Origin: Paractinoplanes atraurantiacus
GTDB lineage: Bacteria > Actinomycetota > Actinomycetes > Mycobacteriales > Micromonosporaceae
NCBI RefSeq assembly: GCF_900215205.1
Contig: NZ_OBDY01000051.1
Coordinates: 1-40,192, forward strand
DNA: 40,192 bases
Direction of reading: 5' to 3'
Shown here: one piece after another, positions 23,099 to 30,086 of the stretch
Position numbering within the stretch: position 1 is the first letter of the stretch
Layout of the letters: each line of letters starts with the position of its first letter
Translations under genes and position numbers: made by a program
The notes under the pieces: generated by a model
The model's input: the letters and a program-made list of their open reading frames with translations, nothing else
The model's database searches: none
What the model was told of the DNA's origin: nothing

Positions 23099-24301
23099 TC
23101 AGCGCGTGTAGGCGATCAGATCCAGATCCCGTACGGACGAAGGCTCTGTGGCCTGGACCTTCAAGGTGTTGTCGGTGCCGAACAGCGACAGCTTGGTGAC
23201 GTCGTCCTCGCGGGTCCGCACCAGCAGGTTGCCGTCGGCGTCGAAGACCGCGCCCACGATGCTGCCCGAGACCGGCAGCTGCACCAGATCGCCGGTGGCC
23301 GTGTCGACCACCGCGTCGGCGGCGTCCGTGCCGGCCGCGTCCTCCCCGGTGGTCTGCAACGGGACGGTCACCCGCTCGCCGGTGGCGTCCACACTGGTCG
23401 GTTTGCAGGCGGCCAGGCCGTCCGGGTTGTCGGCGGTCTGCGTGTCGCCGAGCACCGGCACCGCGGTGCCCGACTGGTCCTGCGTGCCGGCGACCCCCAG
23501 GCCGCAGTACGACGTGGCGTACACCAGCTTGCTGCCATCGCCCGACCAGCGGAAATGCTGCCCCTCGGTGAGGCCCTCGGGCAGCGGGGTGATCTCGCCG
23601 GAGGCCAGGTCGAGCACGCCCGGCGCGGTGACGGCGACCAGCAGCCGGTCGCCCGTCGGCGACCACGCCGGCGCCTGGTCGGGGGAGGTCACGCCGGTGG
23701 CGACCTGCTGGGGTGTGCCGTCGGCGGTGGCCGGGCCGACCATCAGGGCGCCGTTCTCCTCGTACGCGATGCGGGCGCCGTCGGGGGAGATGCCGACCGC
23801 CGAGGTGGTGTCGCGCAGCACGGTCTGCGTCTCGCCGTCGGCCGGCGACAACTTCACCACCGTGCCGCCCTCGCGGTAGAAGGCGTGGCCGGGCAGGTCG
23901 GTGATGGTCCGCGAGAGCGGCGTGGCCGGGGTGGAGCTGGTCTGCGGGCGGTTGCCGCGATGCGGCGGGCGGACCTCGTCGGCCGTGGCCGACGTGGCCA
24001 TCGACGGCACCGGACGCGGCGCCTCCATGGTCGCCGACCAGGACGGGGCGGCGGTGGCGGACTGCGAGGGCACGGCCGCGGCCGTCGACTTCTTGTTCTC
24101 CGGGGACGCATGCGGCAGATGCCAGAGGCCACTGCCCAGCGCGGCCAGCACCACGACGGCGGCGGTGGTGCCGACGGCGGCCTCGCGGCGGCCGATCCGG
24201 CGGGACCGGCCCAGCGCGCGGTCGTACATGTCGGTCGGCTCGGCGACGTCGGCCAGGTCGCGCAGCGACGCCCGGAGATCGTCGTGTTCGGCGGCGGTCA
24301 T
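23099..24301 (-). CDS. Membrane-anchored propeller-like protein paired with an ECF sigma factor
   Basis: This 400-residue protein begins with a cytosolic N-terminus of about 40 residues (EHDDLRASLRDLADVAEPTDMYDRAL, then RSRRIGRRE). A single transmembrane segment follows at about 40-60 (AAVGTTAAVVVLAALGSGLW), then a Ser/Thr/Pro-rich linker. A C-terminal TolB/WD40-like propeller reads AVGISPDGARIAYEE, APAWSPTGDRLLVAV and FRWSGDGSKLVYAT. The layout of short N-terminus, one helix and extracytoplasmic sensor-like domain resembles actinobacterial partners of SigE-family sigma factors, which may act as anti-sigma factors. No zinc-binding ZAS motif is seen. The ATG overlaps the sigma stop by four bases (ATGA), so the two are co-translated. 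Confidence 0.8.
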   Translation of the reverse strand: MTAAEHDDLRASLRDLADVAEPTDMYDRALGRSRRIGRREAAVGTTAAVVVLAALGSGLWHLPHASPENKKSTAAAVPSQSATAAPSWSATMEAPRPVPSMATSATADEVRPPHRGNRPQTSSTPATPLSRTITDLPGHAFYREGGTVVKLSPADGETQTVLRDTTSAVGISPDGARIAYEENGALMVGPATADGTPQQVATGVTSPDQAPAWSPTGDRLLVAVTAPGVLDLASGEITPLPEGLTEGQHFRWSGDGSKLVYATSYCGLGVAGTQDQSGTAVPVLGDTQTADNPDGLAACKPTSVDATGERVTVPLQTTGEDAAGTDAADAVVDTATGDLVQLPVSGSIVGAVFDADGNLLVRTREDDVTKLSLFGTDNTLKVQATEPSSVRDLDLIAYTR

Positions 24302-24894
24302 CGGCCCGGCTCCGGCAGCATCCGCGCGTCCGGCATCAGCGCGCGCAGCTTGTCGAGGGCGCGCGCGGTCTGCGTCTTCACCGTGCTGACCGAGACGCCG
24401 AGCAGTTGGGCCGCCTCGACCTCGGTGTGGTCCTCGAAGAAGCGCAGCACGATCACGGCTCGCTGCTTGGCGCTGAGCGTGAGCAGCGCCCGGCGCAGCA
24501 CGAGCCGCTCGACCGCCGCCTCGGCCGGGTCGTCGGTGCCGCGGCGCTGGTCGGGCTCGAAGTCGGACGGGAAGACCTCGGCCACCTTCGGCCGCCGCCA
24601 GAAGGACACCTGCGCGTGGTACATGACCTTTCGGCAGTACGCCTCGGCGTGCTCCGGCCGCTCGAGACGCGCCCAGGCGCGATGGGTACGAGCGAGCGCT
24701 TCCTGCACCAGATCCTCGGCTAAGTGTTGATCCCCGGTCAAAAGGTACGCCGAACGCAGCAGCGCATGAGAGCGAGCGCGCACGAAATGCGCGTAGTCGG
24801 CCTCACGGGCGTCCATCCGAGGGTGTCCGTTCGGGGAGACGAGGGAGACGTGAGCGTACCGAGGCGTTTCAACAACCGCGCTCTCGGTCGTCAC
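24298..24894 (-). CDS. SigE-family ECF RNA polymerase sigma factor
   Basis: This 198-residue protein has sigma region 2 at about 30-100: DYAHFVRARSHALLRSAYLLTGDQHLAEDLVQEALARTHRAW. Region 4 lies at about 130-185: ALLTLSAKQRAVIVLRFFEDHTEVEAAQLLGVSVSTVKTQTARALDKLR. The VMYHAQVSFWRR stretch between them is typical of the actinobacterial SigE (TIGR02983) subfamily. It directs RNA polymerase to a small regulon, often for envelope or antibiotic stress. Start GTG 24894 is supported by AGGGG a few bases upstream; M27 (MDAREADYAHF) is an alternative. The stop overlaps the start of the membrane partner gene. It lies divergent from NDH-2 across 226 bases. Confidence 0.93.
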   Translation of the reverse strand: MTTESAVVETPRYAHVSLVSPNGHPRMDAREADYAHFVRARSHALLRSAYLLTGDQHLAEDLVQEALARTHRAWARLERPEHAEAYCRKVMYHAQVSFWRRPKVAEVFPSDFEPDQRRGTDDPAEAAVERLVLRRALLTLSAKQRAVIVLRFFEDHTEVEAAQLLGVSVSTVKTQTARALDKLRALMPDARMLPEPGR

Positions 24895-25120
24895 GTCTTC
24901 CCCTCTTCCCCTTCACCGCTCGATGCCTCCCCGTGTGGGCACCGTTCGGCGCATATGAGGACGCGTTTCCGCCGACGGCCGGATGACATCCGTTCGGCCG
25001 AATTCGCGGTCCACCGAACGGCCAGATGAGTTGTCACGCCGCTCACATCCCGTTTTCGATAGCGTCGAACGGGCATCGGTCTGCACGCGGGCGCGCGGCG
25101 CCCATGACGGAAGGACCCGC

Positions 25121-26401
25121 ATGGCACGCCCTCGCATCGTGATCGTCGGGGCCGGATTCGCCGGCTTCACCGCGGCCCGCACGCTGAGCAAGCTCGCGCG
25201 CGGCGGCGCCGAGATCATCGTGATCAACCCGACCGACTACTTCCTCTACCTGCCGCTGCTGCCCGAGGTGGCGGCCGGCATCCTCGAACCGCGCCGGGTC
25301 ACCGTCTCCCTCGCGGCCGCGTTGCCCGACGTCAAGGTAGTCCTCGGCGAGGTCGAGGGCTTCGATCTGGACGGCCGTACGGTGTCCTATCGCGACCCGG
25401 ACGGCGGCATCGCCACACTCGGATACCACCGGCTGGTCATCGCGGCCGGCAGCGTCAACAAGCTGCTGCCCGTGCCCGGCGTCAGCGAGTACGCACACGG
25501 CTTCCGGGGCATCTCCGAGGCGCTCTACCTGCGCGACCACATCATCCGCCAGGTCGAGATGGCGGCGAACACGTCCGACCCGGCCGAGCGCGACGCCCGC
25601 TGCACGTTCGTCGTGGTCGGCGCCGGCTACACCGGCACCGAGGTGGCGGCGCAGGGCGTGCTCTACACCGACGCGCTCGTCAAACGCCGGCCCGAGTTGC
25701 AGGGACGGGTGCGCTGGCTGCTGCTCGACACCGCCGACCGGGTGCTGCCCTCGCTGGACGGCCGCCTCGCCGATGCCTCCGACGGCGTGCTGCGATCGAG
25801 AGGCGTCGAGCTTCTTCTGCGTACGAGTGTGAAAGAGGCCACAGAGGACGGTGTGCACCTCTCGACGGGCGAGTTCGTGCCCACCAAGTCGCTGATCTGG
25901 TGCGTCGGCGTGCGCCCCGACCCGCTGGTGGCCGACATGGGGTTGCCGATCGAGCACGGCCGGCTCGTGGTCGACGAGTTCCTCACGGTGCCCGGCCACC
26001 CGGACGTCTACGCCATCGGCGACGCGGCCGCGGTGCCCGACCTGACCCGCCCCGGCGAGATCACCGGCATGACGGCCCAGCACGCGACCCGGCAGGGCAC
26101 CACAGCGGCCAAGAACATCGCGGCCTCGTACGGCACCGGCCGCCGCCGCCCCTACCGCCACCACGACCTGGGCTTCGTGGTCGACCTCGGCGGCCTCGAC
26201 GCCGCGGCCAACCCGATCGGCCTGCCCCTGTCCGGCCTGCCGGCCAAGGTGGTCACCCGCGGCTACCACCTGCTGTCGATGCCCGGCAACCGCGTGCGGG
26301 TGGCGGCCGACTGGCTGCTCGACGCCGCGCTACCGCGTCAGGGCGTCCAGCTGGGCCTGGTGCGCGGCGCGGCGGTCCCGCTCGACAGCACCTCGGCCTG
26401 A
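25121..26401 (+). CDS. Type II NADH dehydrogenase (NDH-2) or related FAD oxidoreductase
   Basis: This 426-residue flavoprotein has the FAD Rossmann motif IVGAGFAGFTAARTL at 7-21 and a second NAD(P) dinucleotide fold VVVGAGYTGTEVAAQG at about 166-181. It has the FAD-binding YAIGDAAAVPD near residue 305 and the NDH-2-like TAQHATRQG following. The N-terminal region NPTDYFLYLPLLPEVAAG is characteristic of NDH-2 and related respiratory enzymes, which pass electrons from NADH to quinone without pumping protons. No full transmembrane helix is seen, so membrane attachment would be peripheral through C-terminal helices. ATG 25121 has GGAAGGA at 25109-25115. Convergent with the next gene; a hairpin separates them. 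Confidence 0.88.
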   Translation: MARPRIVIVGAGFAGFTAARTLSKLARGGAEIIVINPTDYFLYLPLLPEVAAGILEPRRVTVSLAAALPDVKVVLGEVEGFDLDGRTVSYRDPDGGIATLGYHRLVIAAGSVNKLLPVPGVSEYAHGFRGISEALYLRDHIIRQVEMAANTSDPAERDARCTFVVVGAGYTGTEVAAQGVLYTDALVKRRPELQGRVRWLLLDTADRVLPSLDGRLADASDGVLRSRGVELLLRTSVKEATEDGVHLSTGEFVPTKSLIWCVGVRPDPLVADMGLPIEHGRLVVDEFLTVPGHPDVYAIGDAAAVPDLTRPGEITGMTAQHATRQGTTAAKNIAASYGTGRRRPYRHHDLGFVVDLGGLDAAANPIGLPLSGLPAKVVTRGYHLLSMPGNRVRVAADWLLDAALPRQGVQLGLVRGAAVPLDSTSA

Positions 26402-26510
26402 GCCGCCATCAGGGCACTTCAGAGCGCCGGCCCGTGGCTGGGCGGGCCGCGGCGTTCCAGGCCTCGTTCCACCTGGCCGGGGCCGGTTGCGGCGACGGCT
26501 GTCTGTTGGC

Positions 26511-26546
26511 GGGGAGCTCGCGGTCTGCTGACACCGCGGGCTCCCC
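26511..26546. terminator. Bidirectional hairpin between NDH-2 and the repeat-rich gene
   Basis: GGGGAGCTCGCGGT (26511-26524) pairs with ACCGCGGGCTCCCC (26533-26546) with one wobble and an 8-base loop. It lies between the convergent stops at 26401 and 26562. No long T-tract. Confidence 0.75.
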
Positions 26547-26561
26547 GTTCCTGTCCGTGGA

Positions 26562-27551
26562 TCAGGTCCCGGTGACGGCGGCCGTCCCGGTGCCGGTGCC
26601 GGTGCCGGTGCCGGTGCCGGTCGGAGCCTGGCCCTGCTGCATCTGGCCGCCGCCGGGGAAACCGCCCTGCTGACCGCCCTGCGTGCCATCCGGGGCCTGG
26701 CCGCCCTGCTGCGCCGTCCCGCCCTGCTGCGCCGTCCCGCCTTGCTGGGTCGTGCCGGTTGAGGCCAGGTTGGTGTCGGTGATCGAGGTGGCGGTGGCCT
26801 TTGAGTCGGCGCTGGTGGCTATGACGCGGACGGTGTGGCCGGTGGCTACCGAGGAGATCTGGTCGGCGCCGTTGTCGACAGTGGTCGAGGTCGTGATCAC
26901 GTAGGTCTGGCTGAAGCCGTCGGTGCTCTTGACGGTCATCGAGCTGCTGCTGACGGCCGATACCGTGCCGGTCTGGGTGACCTGCGTGGTGTAGCCGCCG
27001 TTGCCGTCGGAGACGACGTACTCGCCGTGCAGGGCGGTTGACGTGCCCGCGTTGCCGCCCATCGTGCCGCCGCCGCCCATGCCGTTGCCGCCGCCGGGGA
27101 ACTGGCCGCCGCCGGGGCCGCCCTGGGCCGAGGAGGAGCTGTCGCTTCCGGTCGCGGCCATCACGCCGGCCGTGATGCCGGCGCTGGCCACGGCGACCGC
27201 GACCAGTGCGCCGGCCGCGGCCAGCTTGGCGTTCTTACGGCCGCCGCCGGGGCGGTCCCCGCCACCACCGTTGTTCTCCGGCGGGGTCCAGGTGGGCGGC
27301 GCGCCGCCGGCGTCGTTCGCCGGAGCCCAAGTGGTCGCTTCGGCGTGCCCAAGAGGGGCGGCGGAGGCCGAGCCCGCGCCCGGGGCGACCTCGAAGCGGG
27401 GGCCCGCGTCATCGGTGAGGCTGTCGCGGGCGGTTGTGGGGTAGGACGCTGTGGGGCCGGCGAAGACCGTGTGATCATCGGGGTTGCTGACCGGCGGCCA
27501 GTTCTGCGGTGGCTCGGCGGGCGAACGGGTGGAATGGTCGTGAACGGTCAT
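26562..27551 (-). CDS. Membrane protein with Gly/Gln repeats and a DUF5666-like domain
   Basis: This 329-residue protein has a cytosolic Pro-rich N-terminus of about 105 residues and one transmembrane segment (KLAAAGALVAVAVASAGITAGV, about 108-130). A Gly-rich linker (GGPGGGQFPGGGNGMGGGG) leads to a beta domain at about 185-265: VTQTGTVSAVSSSSMTVKST, QTYVITTSTTVDNG, GHTVRVIATSADS. The beta domain has the OB-fold-like look of DUF5666. The C-terminus holds tandem AQQGG/TAQQGG units, Gly/Gln stretches and a (TG)n run. It is probably anchored with its repeats outside. ATG 27551 follows AGGGAG. The function is unknown. DNA-level repeats in the 3' part may vary between strains. Confidence 0.75.
   Translation of the reverse strand: MTVHDHSTRSPAEPPQNWPPVSNPDDHTVFAGPTASYPTTARDSLTDDAGPRFEVAPGAGSASAAPLGHAEATTWAPANDAGGAPPTWTPPENNGGGGDRPGGGRKNAKLAAAGALVAVAVASAGITAGVMAATGSDSSSSAQGGPGGGQFPGGGNGMGGGGTMGGNAGTSTALHGEYVVSDGNGGYTTQVTQTGTVSAVSSSSMTVKSTDGFSQTYVITTSTTVDNGADQISSVATGHTVRVIATSADSKATATSITDTNLASTGTTQQGGTAQQGGTAQQGGQAPDGTQGGQQGGFPGGGQMQQGQAPTGTGTGTGTGTGTAAVTGT
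26587..26621. repeat. Hexanucleotide tandem repeat (CCGGTG)5.8
   Basis: Five full CCGGTG units and a partial sixth lie in the 3' end of the membrane protein gene and encode its Thr-Gly run. Unit length is a multiple of three, so copy changes keep the frame. Confidence 0.9.
26700..26760. repeat. 18-base direct repeats encoding TAQQGG units
   Basis: The unit CCGCCCTGCTGCGCCGTC occurs about two and a half times in tandem, the last copy diverged (CCGCCTTGCTGGGTCGTG). It encodes the repeated Gly-Gln-Gln-Ala-Thr stretch on the minus strand. Confidence 0.75.
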
Positions 27552-27633
27552 CGTCTCGGTTCTCCCTCGGCTCGCTCGTGCGCTACCAAGGAGACTGACC
27601 AGCGTGACTATGTACGGCCTGTGGAGGTTTTAG

Positions 27634-28257
27634 GTGCCCGGTATCAACCCGGACGACGTTCGCGCGGTCCTCTTCGACATGGACGGCACCCTCGTCGCCT
27701 CCGACGGCGCGGTCGAGCGCTCCTGGCTCTCCTGGGCCGCCGAGTACGGCGTCGACGGCCACGAGGCGTACGAGATGGCCCATGGCGCACCCAGCGAAAG
27801 CACCGTCCGTAAGCTCCTGCCGCATCTGGAGGAGGCGGCGATCCTGATCGCCTCGGCCCGTCAGCTGGAGCTCCAGTACGACGATCTCAGCGACGTCACC
27901 GCCACGCCGGGCGCGTTCGAGGCGCTCGCCGTGCTGGCCGAGCGGCGCCTGCCGTGGGCCGTGGTGACCAGCGCCGACACGCGTCTGGCCAAGGCCCGCC
28001 TGGGCGCCGCCGGCATCGTCGCGCCCGTTCTCGTCACCACCGATGACATCGCCGCCGGCAAGCCCGACCCGGAGGGCTATCTGCGGGCGGCCGAGATCCT
28101 CGGCGCCGACCCGGCCGAGTGCCTTGTGGTCGAGGACGCCGAGGTCGGGTTGCGGGCCGCGCGGGCCGCGGGCGCTCACACGGCCGCGCTGCGGGGGCTC
28201 GACGGAGACGTACGTCTGGAAAGCCTTGCCGATCTTGCGAAGTTTCTAGGACGGTAG
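27634..28257 (+). CDS. HAD-superfamily phosphatase
   Basis: This 207-residue soluble hydrolase has motif I FDMDGTL with nucleophile Asp15 and acid/base Asp17. Motif II is WAVVTSAD, with the serine/threonine. The motif III lysine is in GKPDPEGYLRAAE, and motif IV is VVEDAEVGLRAARAAG. A helical cap sits between motifs I and II, as in beta-phosphoglucomutase and phosphoglycolate phosphatase relatives. It probably removes phosphate from a small sugar phosphate; the substrate is unknown. GTG 27634 has TGGAGG at 27622-27627, so the start is secure. The end overlaps the convergent DyP gene by 12 bases. Confidence 0.92.
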   Translation: MPGINPDDVRAVLFDMDGTLVASDGAVERSWLSWAAEYGVDGHEAYEMAHGAPSESTVRKLLPHLEEAAILIASARQLELQYDDLSDVTATPGAFEALAVLAERRLPWAVVTSADTRLAKARLGAAGIVAPVLVTTDDIAAGKPDPEGYLRAAEILGADPAECLVVEDAEVGLRAARAAGAHTAALRGLDGDVRLESLADLAKFLGR

Positions 28258-29193
28258 GTCGTCCAGGAAGTCGGCGGTCGGCACGTAGAACAGCGAACCG
28301 GTCATCGCGGTCGAGAAATCCAGGATCCGGTCGTACGTCCCGTACGGCTCACCCAGGAACATCCGGCGCAGCATCAGCTCGGGCACGTCAGGCGTGGCCG
28401 CGTACGCGATGTAGTACGTGCCGAACTCGCCCTCCTTGATCGAGCCGAACGGCATGTTGTCGCGCAGGATCTTCAGCTCGTTGCCGTCCGCGTCCTCGAT
28501 GGTGTTGAGGGCGACGTGCGAGTTCGGCGCCTTCTCCTCGATCTCGACGTTGTCGAGCTTGGTGCGGCCGATCGCCGCCTCCTGCTCCTCGACCTTCAGC
28601 GCGTTCCAGCCGGTCAGGTTGTGCACGTATTTCTGCACCATGACGTAGCTGCCGCCGGCGAACTCGGTGTCCTCGTCGCCGACCAGGACGGCCCGCGAGG
28701 CGGTGGCGCCGGTCGGGTTCTCGGTGCCGTCGACGAAGCCGAGCAGGTCGCGCTCGTCGAAGTATTTGAAGCCGTGCGTCTCGTCGACCACCTCGGCCAC
28801 GCCGGTCAGCCGCTGAGCGATCTTGGAGGCCATCTCGAAGCACACGTCCATCTGCCCGGCCCGCAGGTGGAACAGCAGGTCGCCGGGGGTGGAGGGCGCG
28901 ACGTGCTGCGGGCCCTTCCACGACCGGAACTTGTGCAGTTCGGCCGGGCGCGGCCCGTTCGGGAAGAGCCGGTCCCACAGCTCGGAGCCGATGCCGGTGA
29001 CGCAGGAGAGCTTCGCCGACGGCAGCCGGAAGCCGACCGTGCGCTGCAGCGCGCTCACGTCCTCGAGGAGGTCGCGGACGGCCTGCTCGCCACCGGGGCG
29101 GACGGTCATGACCAGGAAGATCGCCGCGTCGGTGAGCGGCGCGAGCACGGCCTGCGATTCGACCGTGGGGGCGACGGAGCGTGGCGCTGTCAT
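28246..29193 (-). CDS. DyP-type heme peroxidase
   Basis: This 315-residue protein has all DyP hallmarks: the GFVDGTENP motif at 152-160 with distal Asp155, proximal heme ligand His226 (NSHVALN) and distal Arg244 (KILRDNMPFG). The C-terminal core reads GTYYIAYAATPDVPELMLRRMF. It lacks a Tat signal, so it is a cytosolic type P/B enzyme that reduces H2O2 with dyes, phenols or porphyrins. The C-terminus (DFLDDLPS) shows no recognisable encapsulin-targeting peptide, and no encapsulin gene is nearby. It is divergent from the SDR gene with a shared palindrome in between. Confidence 0.94.
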   Translation of the reverse strand: MTAPRSVAPTVESQAVLAPLTDAAIFLVMTVRPGGEQAVRDLLEDVSALQRTVGFRLPSAKLSCVTGIGSELWDRLFPNGPRPAELHKFRSWKGPQHVAPSTPGDLLFHLRAGQMDVCFEMASKIAQRLTGVAEVVDETHGFKYFDERDLLGFVDGTENPTGATASRAVLVGDEDTEFAGGSYVMVQKYVHNLTGWNALKVEEQEAAIGRTKLDNVEIEEKAPNSHVALNTIEDADGNELKILRDNMPFGSIKEGEFGTYYIAYAATPDVPELMLRRMFLGEPYGTYDRILDFSTAMTGSLFYVPTADFLDDLPS

Positions 29194-29201
29194 GGTCAGC
29201 A

Positions 29202-29218
29202 GCCTACGGATCGTAGGC
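29202..29218. promoter_or_regulatory. Palindrome in the DyP/SDR divergent region
   Basis: GCCTACGGATCGTAGGC is a perfect 7-3-7 inverted repeat. It lies immediately before the GATAAT element and eight bases upstream of the DyP start, well placed for a regulator of both genes. No regulator gene is adjacent. Confidence 0.5.
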
Positions 29219-29219
29219 C

Positions 29220-29225
29220 GATAAT
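29220..29225 (+). promoter_or_regulatory. Candidate -10 element for the SDR leader ORF
   Basis: GATAAT matches the -10 consensus at five of six positions. The ATG at 29233 lies seven bases beyond its end, where transcription would begin. No good -35 was found; the palindrome occupies that area. Confidence 0.45.
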
Positions 29226-29232
29226 GACCCCC

Positions 29233-29256
29233 ATGAGTGATCGGCGTGACGTGTGA
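29233..29256 (+). CDS. Putative seven-codon leader ORF (MSDRRDV) coupled to the SDR gene
   Basis: ATG at 29233 opens a seven-codon frame, MSDRRDV, ending in a TGA that shares one base with the ATG of the SDR gene (TGATG). A GATAAT -10 element places the transcript start at or next to this ATG, so the leader could be read from a leaderless mRNA. Reinitiation at the overlap would explain why the SDR gene has no ribosome site. The peptide itself is too short to suggest a function. This is inferred from arrangement. Confidence 0.4.
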   Translation: MSDRRDV

Positions 29257-30086
29257 TGCGGCCCTTCCATTTCGCCGGGCGGATCTGTGTGGTGACGGGT
29301 GCGGCCAGCGGGATCGGGGCGGCGGTCGCGCATGAGCTGGCGCGGCGGCGGGCGGTGCTGGTGCTGGTCGACCGGGACGCCGAGGGAATGGCCCGGGTGG
29401 CCGAGCTGGCGCGGGAGCTCGGGTCGCCGGACGTGTCGGCGTACGAGACAGATCTCAGCGATGGTGGCGACCGGCTGGACCTGGCCGCCGAGATCGCCGC
29501 CCGCCACGGCGGTGCCGACCTTCTGATCAACAACGCGGGCGTGACCCTGATGGGCACGTTCGAGCAGAACAGCATGGCCGATTTCGACTGGCTGCTCGAG
29601 ATCAACCTTCATGCGGTCGTACGCATGACGAAGGCGTTCCTGCCGCAATTGCTGGCCCGGCCCGGCTCGCACGTGGTGAACGTGTCCAGCCTGTTCGGGC
29701 TCATCGCCCCGGCGGGCCAGGTGGCGTACGTGACCAGCAAGTTCGCGGTCCGCGGCTTCACCGACGCCCTGCGCAACGAGCTGGAGCCGCGCGGCGTCGG
29801 CGTGACCGTGGTGCACCCGGGCGGCATCAAGACCAGCATCGCGGCCAGCGCCCGGCTCAGCGGCGGCGACCCGGGCGGCGAGCAGGCCGCGCAGGCCGAG
29901 AAGTTCGAGGAGCGGGCGCTGACCATGCCGGCCGAGGAGGCGGCCCGCCAGATCCTGACCGCCATCCAGCGCCGCCGCCCGCGCCTGGTCATCGGCGGTG
30001 TGGCGCGGGCCGCGGACGTGCTGGCCCGGCTGACGCCGACCCGCTACTGGAAGCTGGCCCAGCGGGCCGGGAAACGGCTCACCTGA
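29256..30086 (+). CDS. Classical short-chain dehydrogenase/reductase (SDR)
   Basis: This 276-residue protein has the cofactor motif TGAASGIG at 14-21, the NNAG loop, the catalytic serine in NVSSLFG and the YVTSK Tyr-Lys pair. PGGIKTSI follows. The C-terminal extension (ARAADVLARLTPTRYWKLAQRAGKRL) resembles SDRs annotated as steroid or acyl reductases; the substrate is unknown. Start: ATG 29256 or GTG 29253; neither has a Shine-Dalgarno sequence, but the seven-codon leader ORF ends on this ATG. The 3' end overlaps the convergent propeller gene by eight bases. Confidence 0.93.
   Translation: MRPFHFAGRICVVTGAASGIGAAVAHELARRRAVLVLVDRDAEGMARVAELARELGSPDVSAYETDLSDGGDRLDLAAEIAARHGGADLLINNAGVTLMGTFEQNSMADFDWLLEINLHAVVRMTKAFLPQLLARPGSHVVNVSSLFGLIAPAGQVAYVTSKFAVRGFTDALRNELEPRGVGVTVVHPGGIKTSIAASARLSGGDPGGEQAAQAEKFEERALTMPAEEAARQILTAIQRRRPRLVIGGVARAADVLARLTPTRYWKLAQRAGKRLT

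Noticed and set aside
25031..25065. Promoter for the NDH-2 gene (TTGTCA at 25031)
   Set aside because: The only -10-like elements are badly spaced (TAGCGT at 23) or poor, so I did not call it.
24895..25120. Additional gene in the sigma/NDH-2 divergent gap
   Set aside because: Open frames are extensions of neighbours or shadows without ribosome sites; treated as promoter region.
26587..26760. CRISPR-like or phage repeat
   Set aside because: Short in-frame coding repeats with no spacers and no cas genes.
28315..29193. Encapsulin cargo role for the DyP peroxidase
   Set aside because: No targeting-peptide-like C-terminus and no encapsulin gene in the window.
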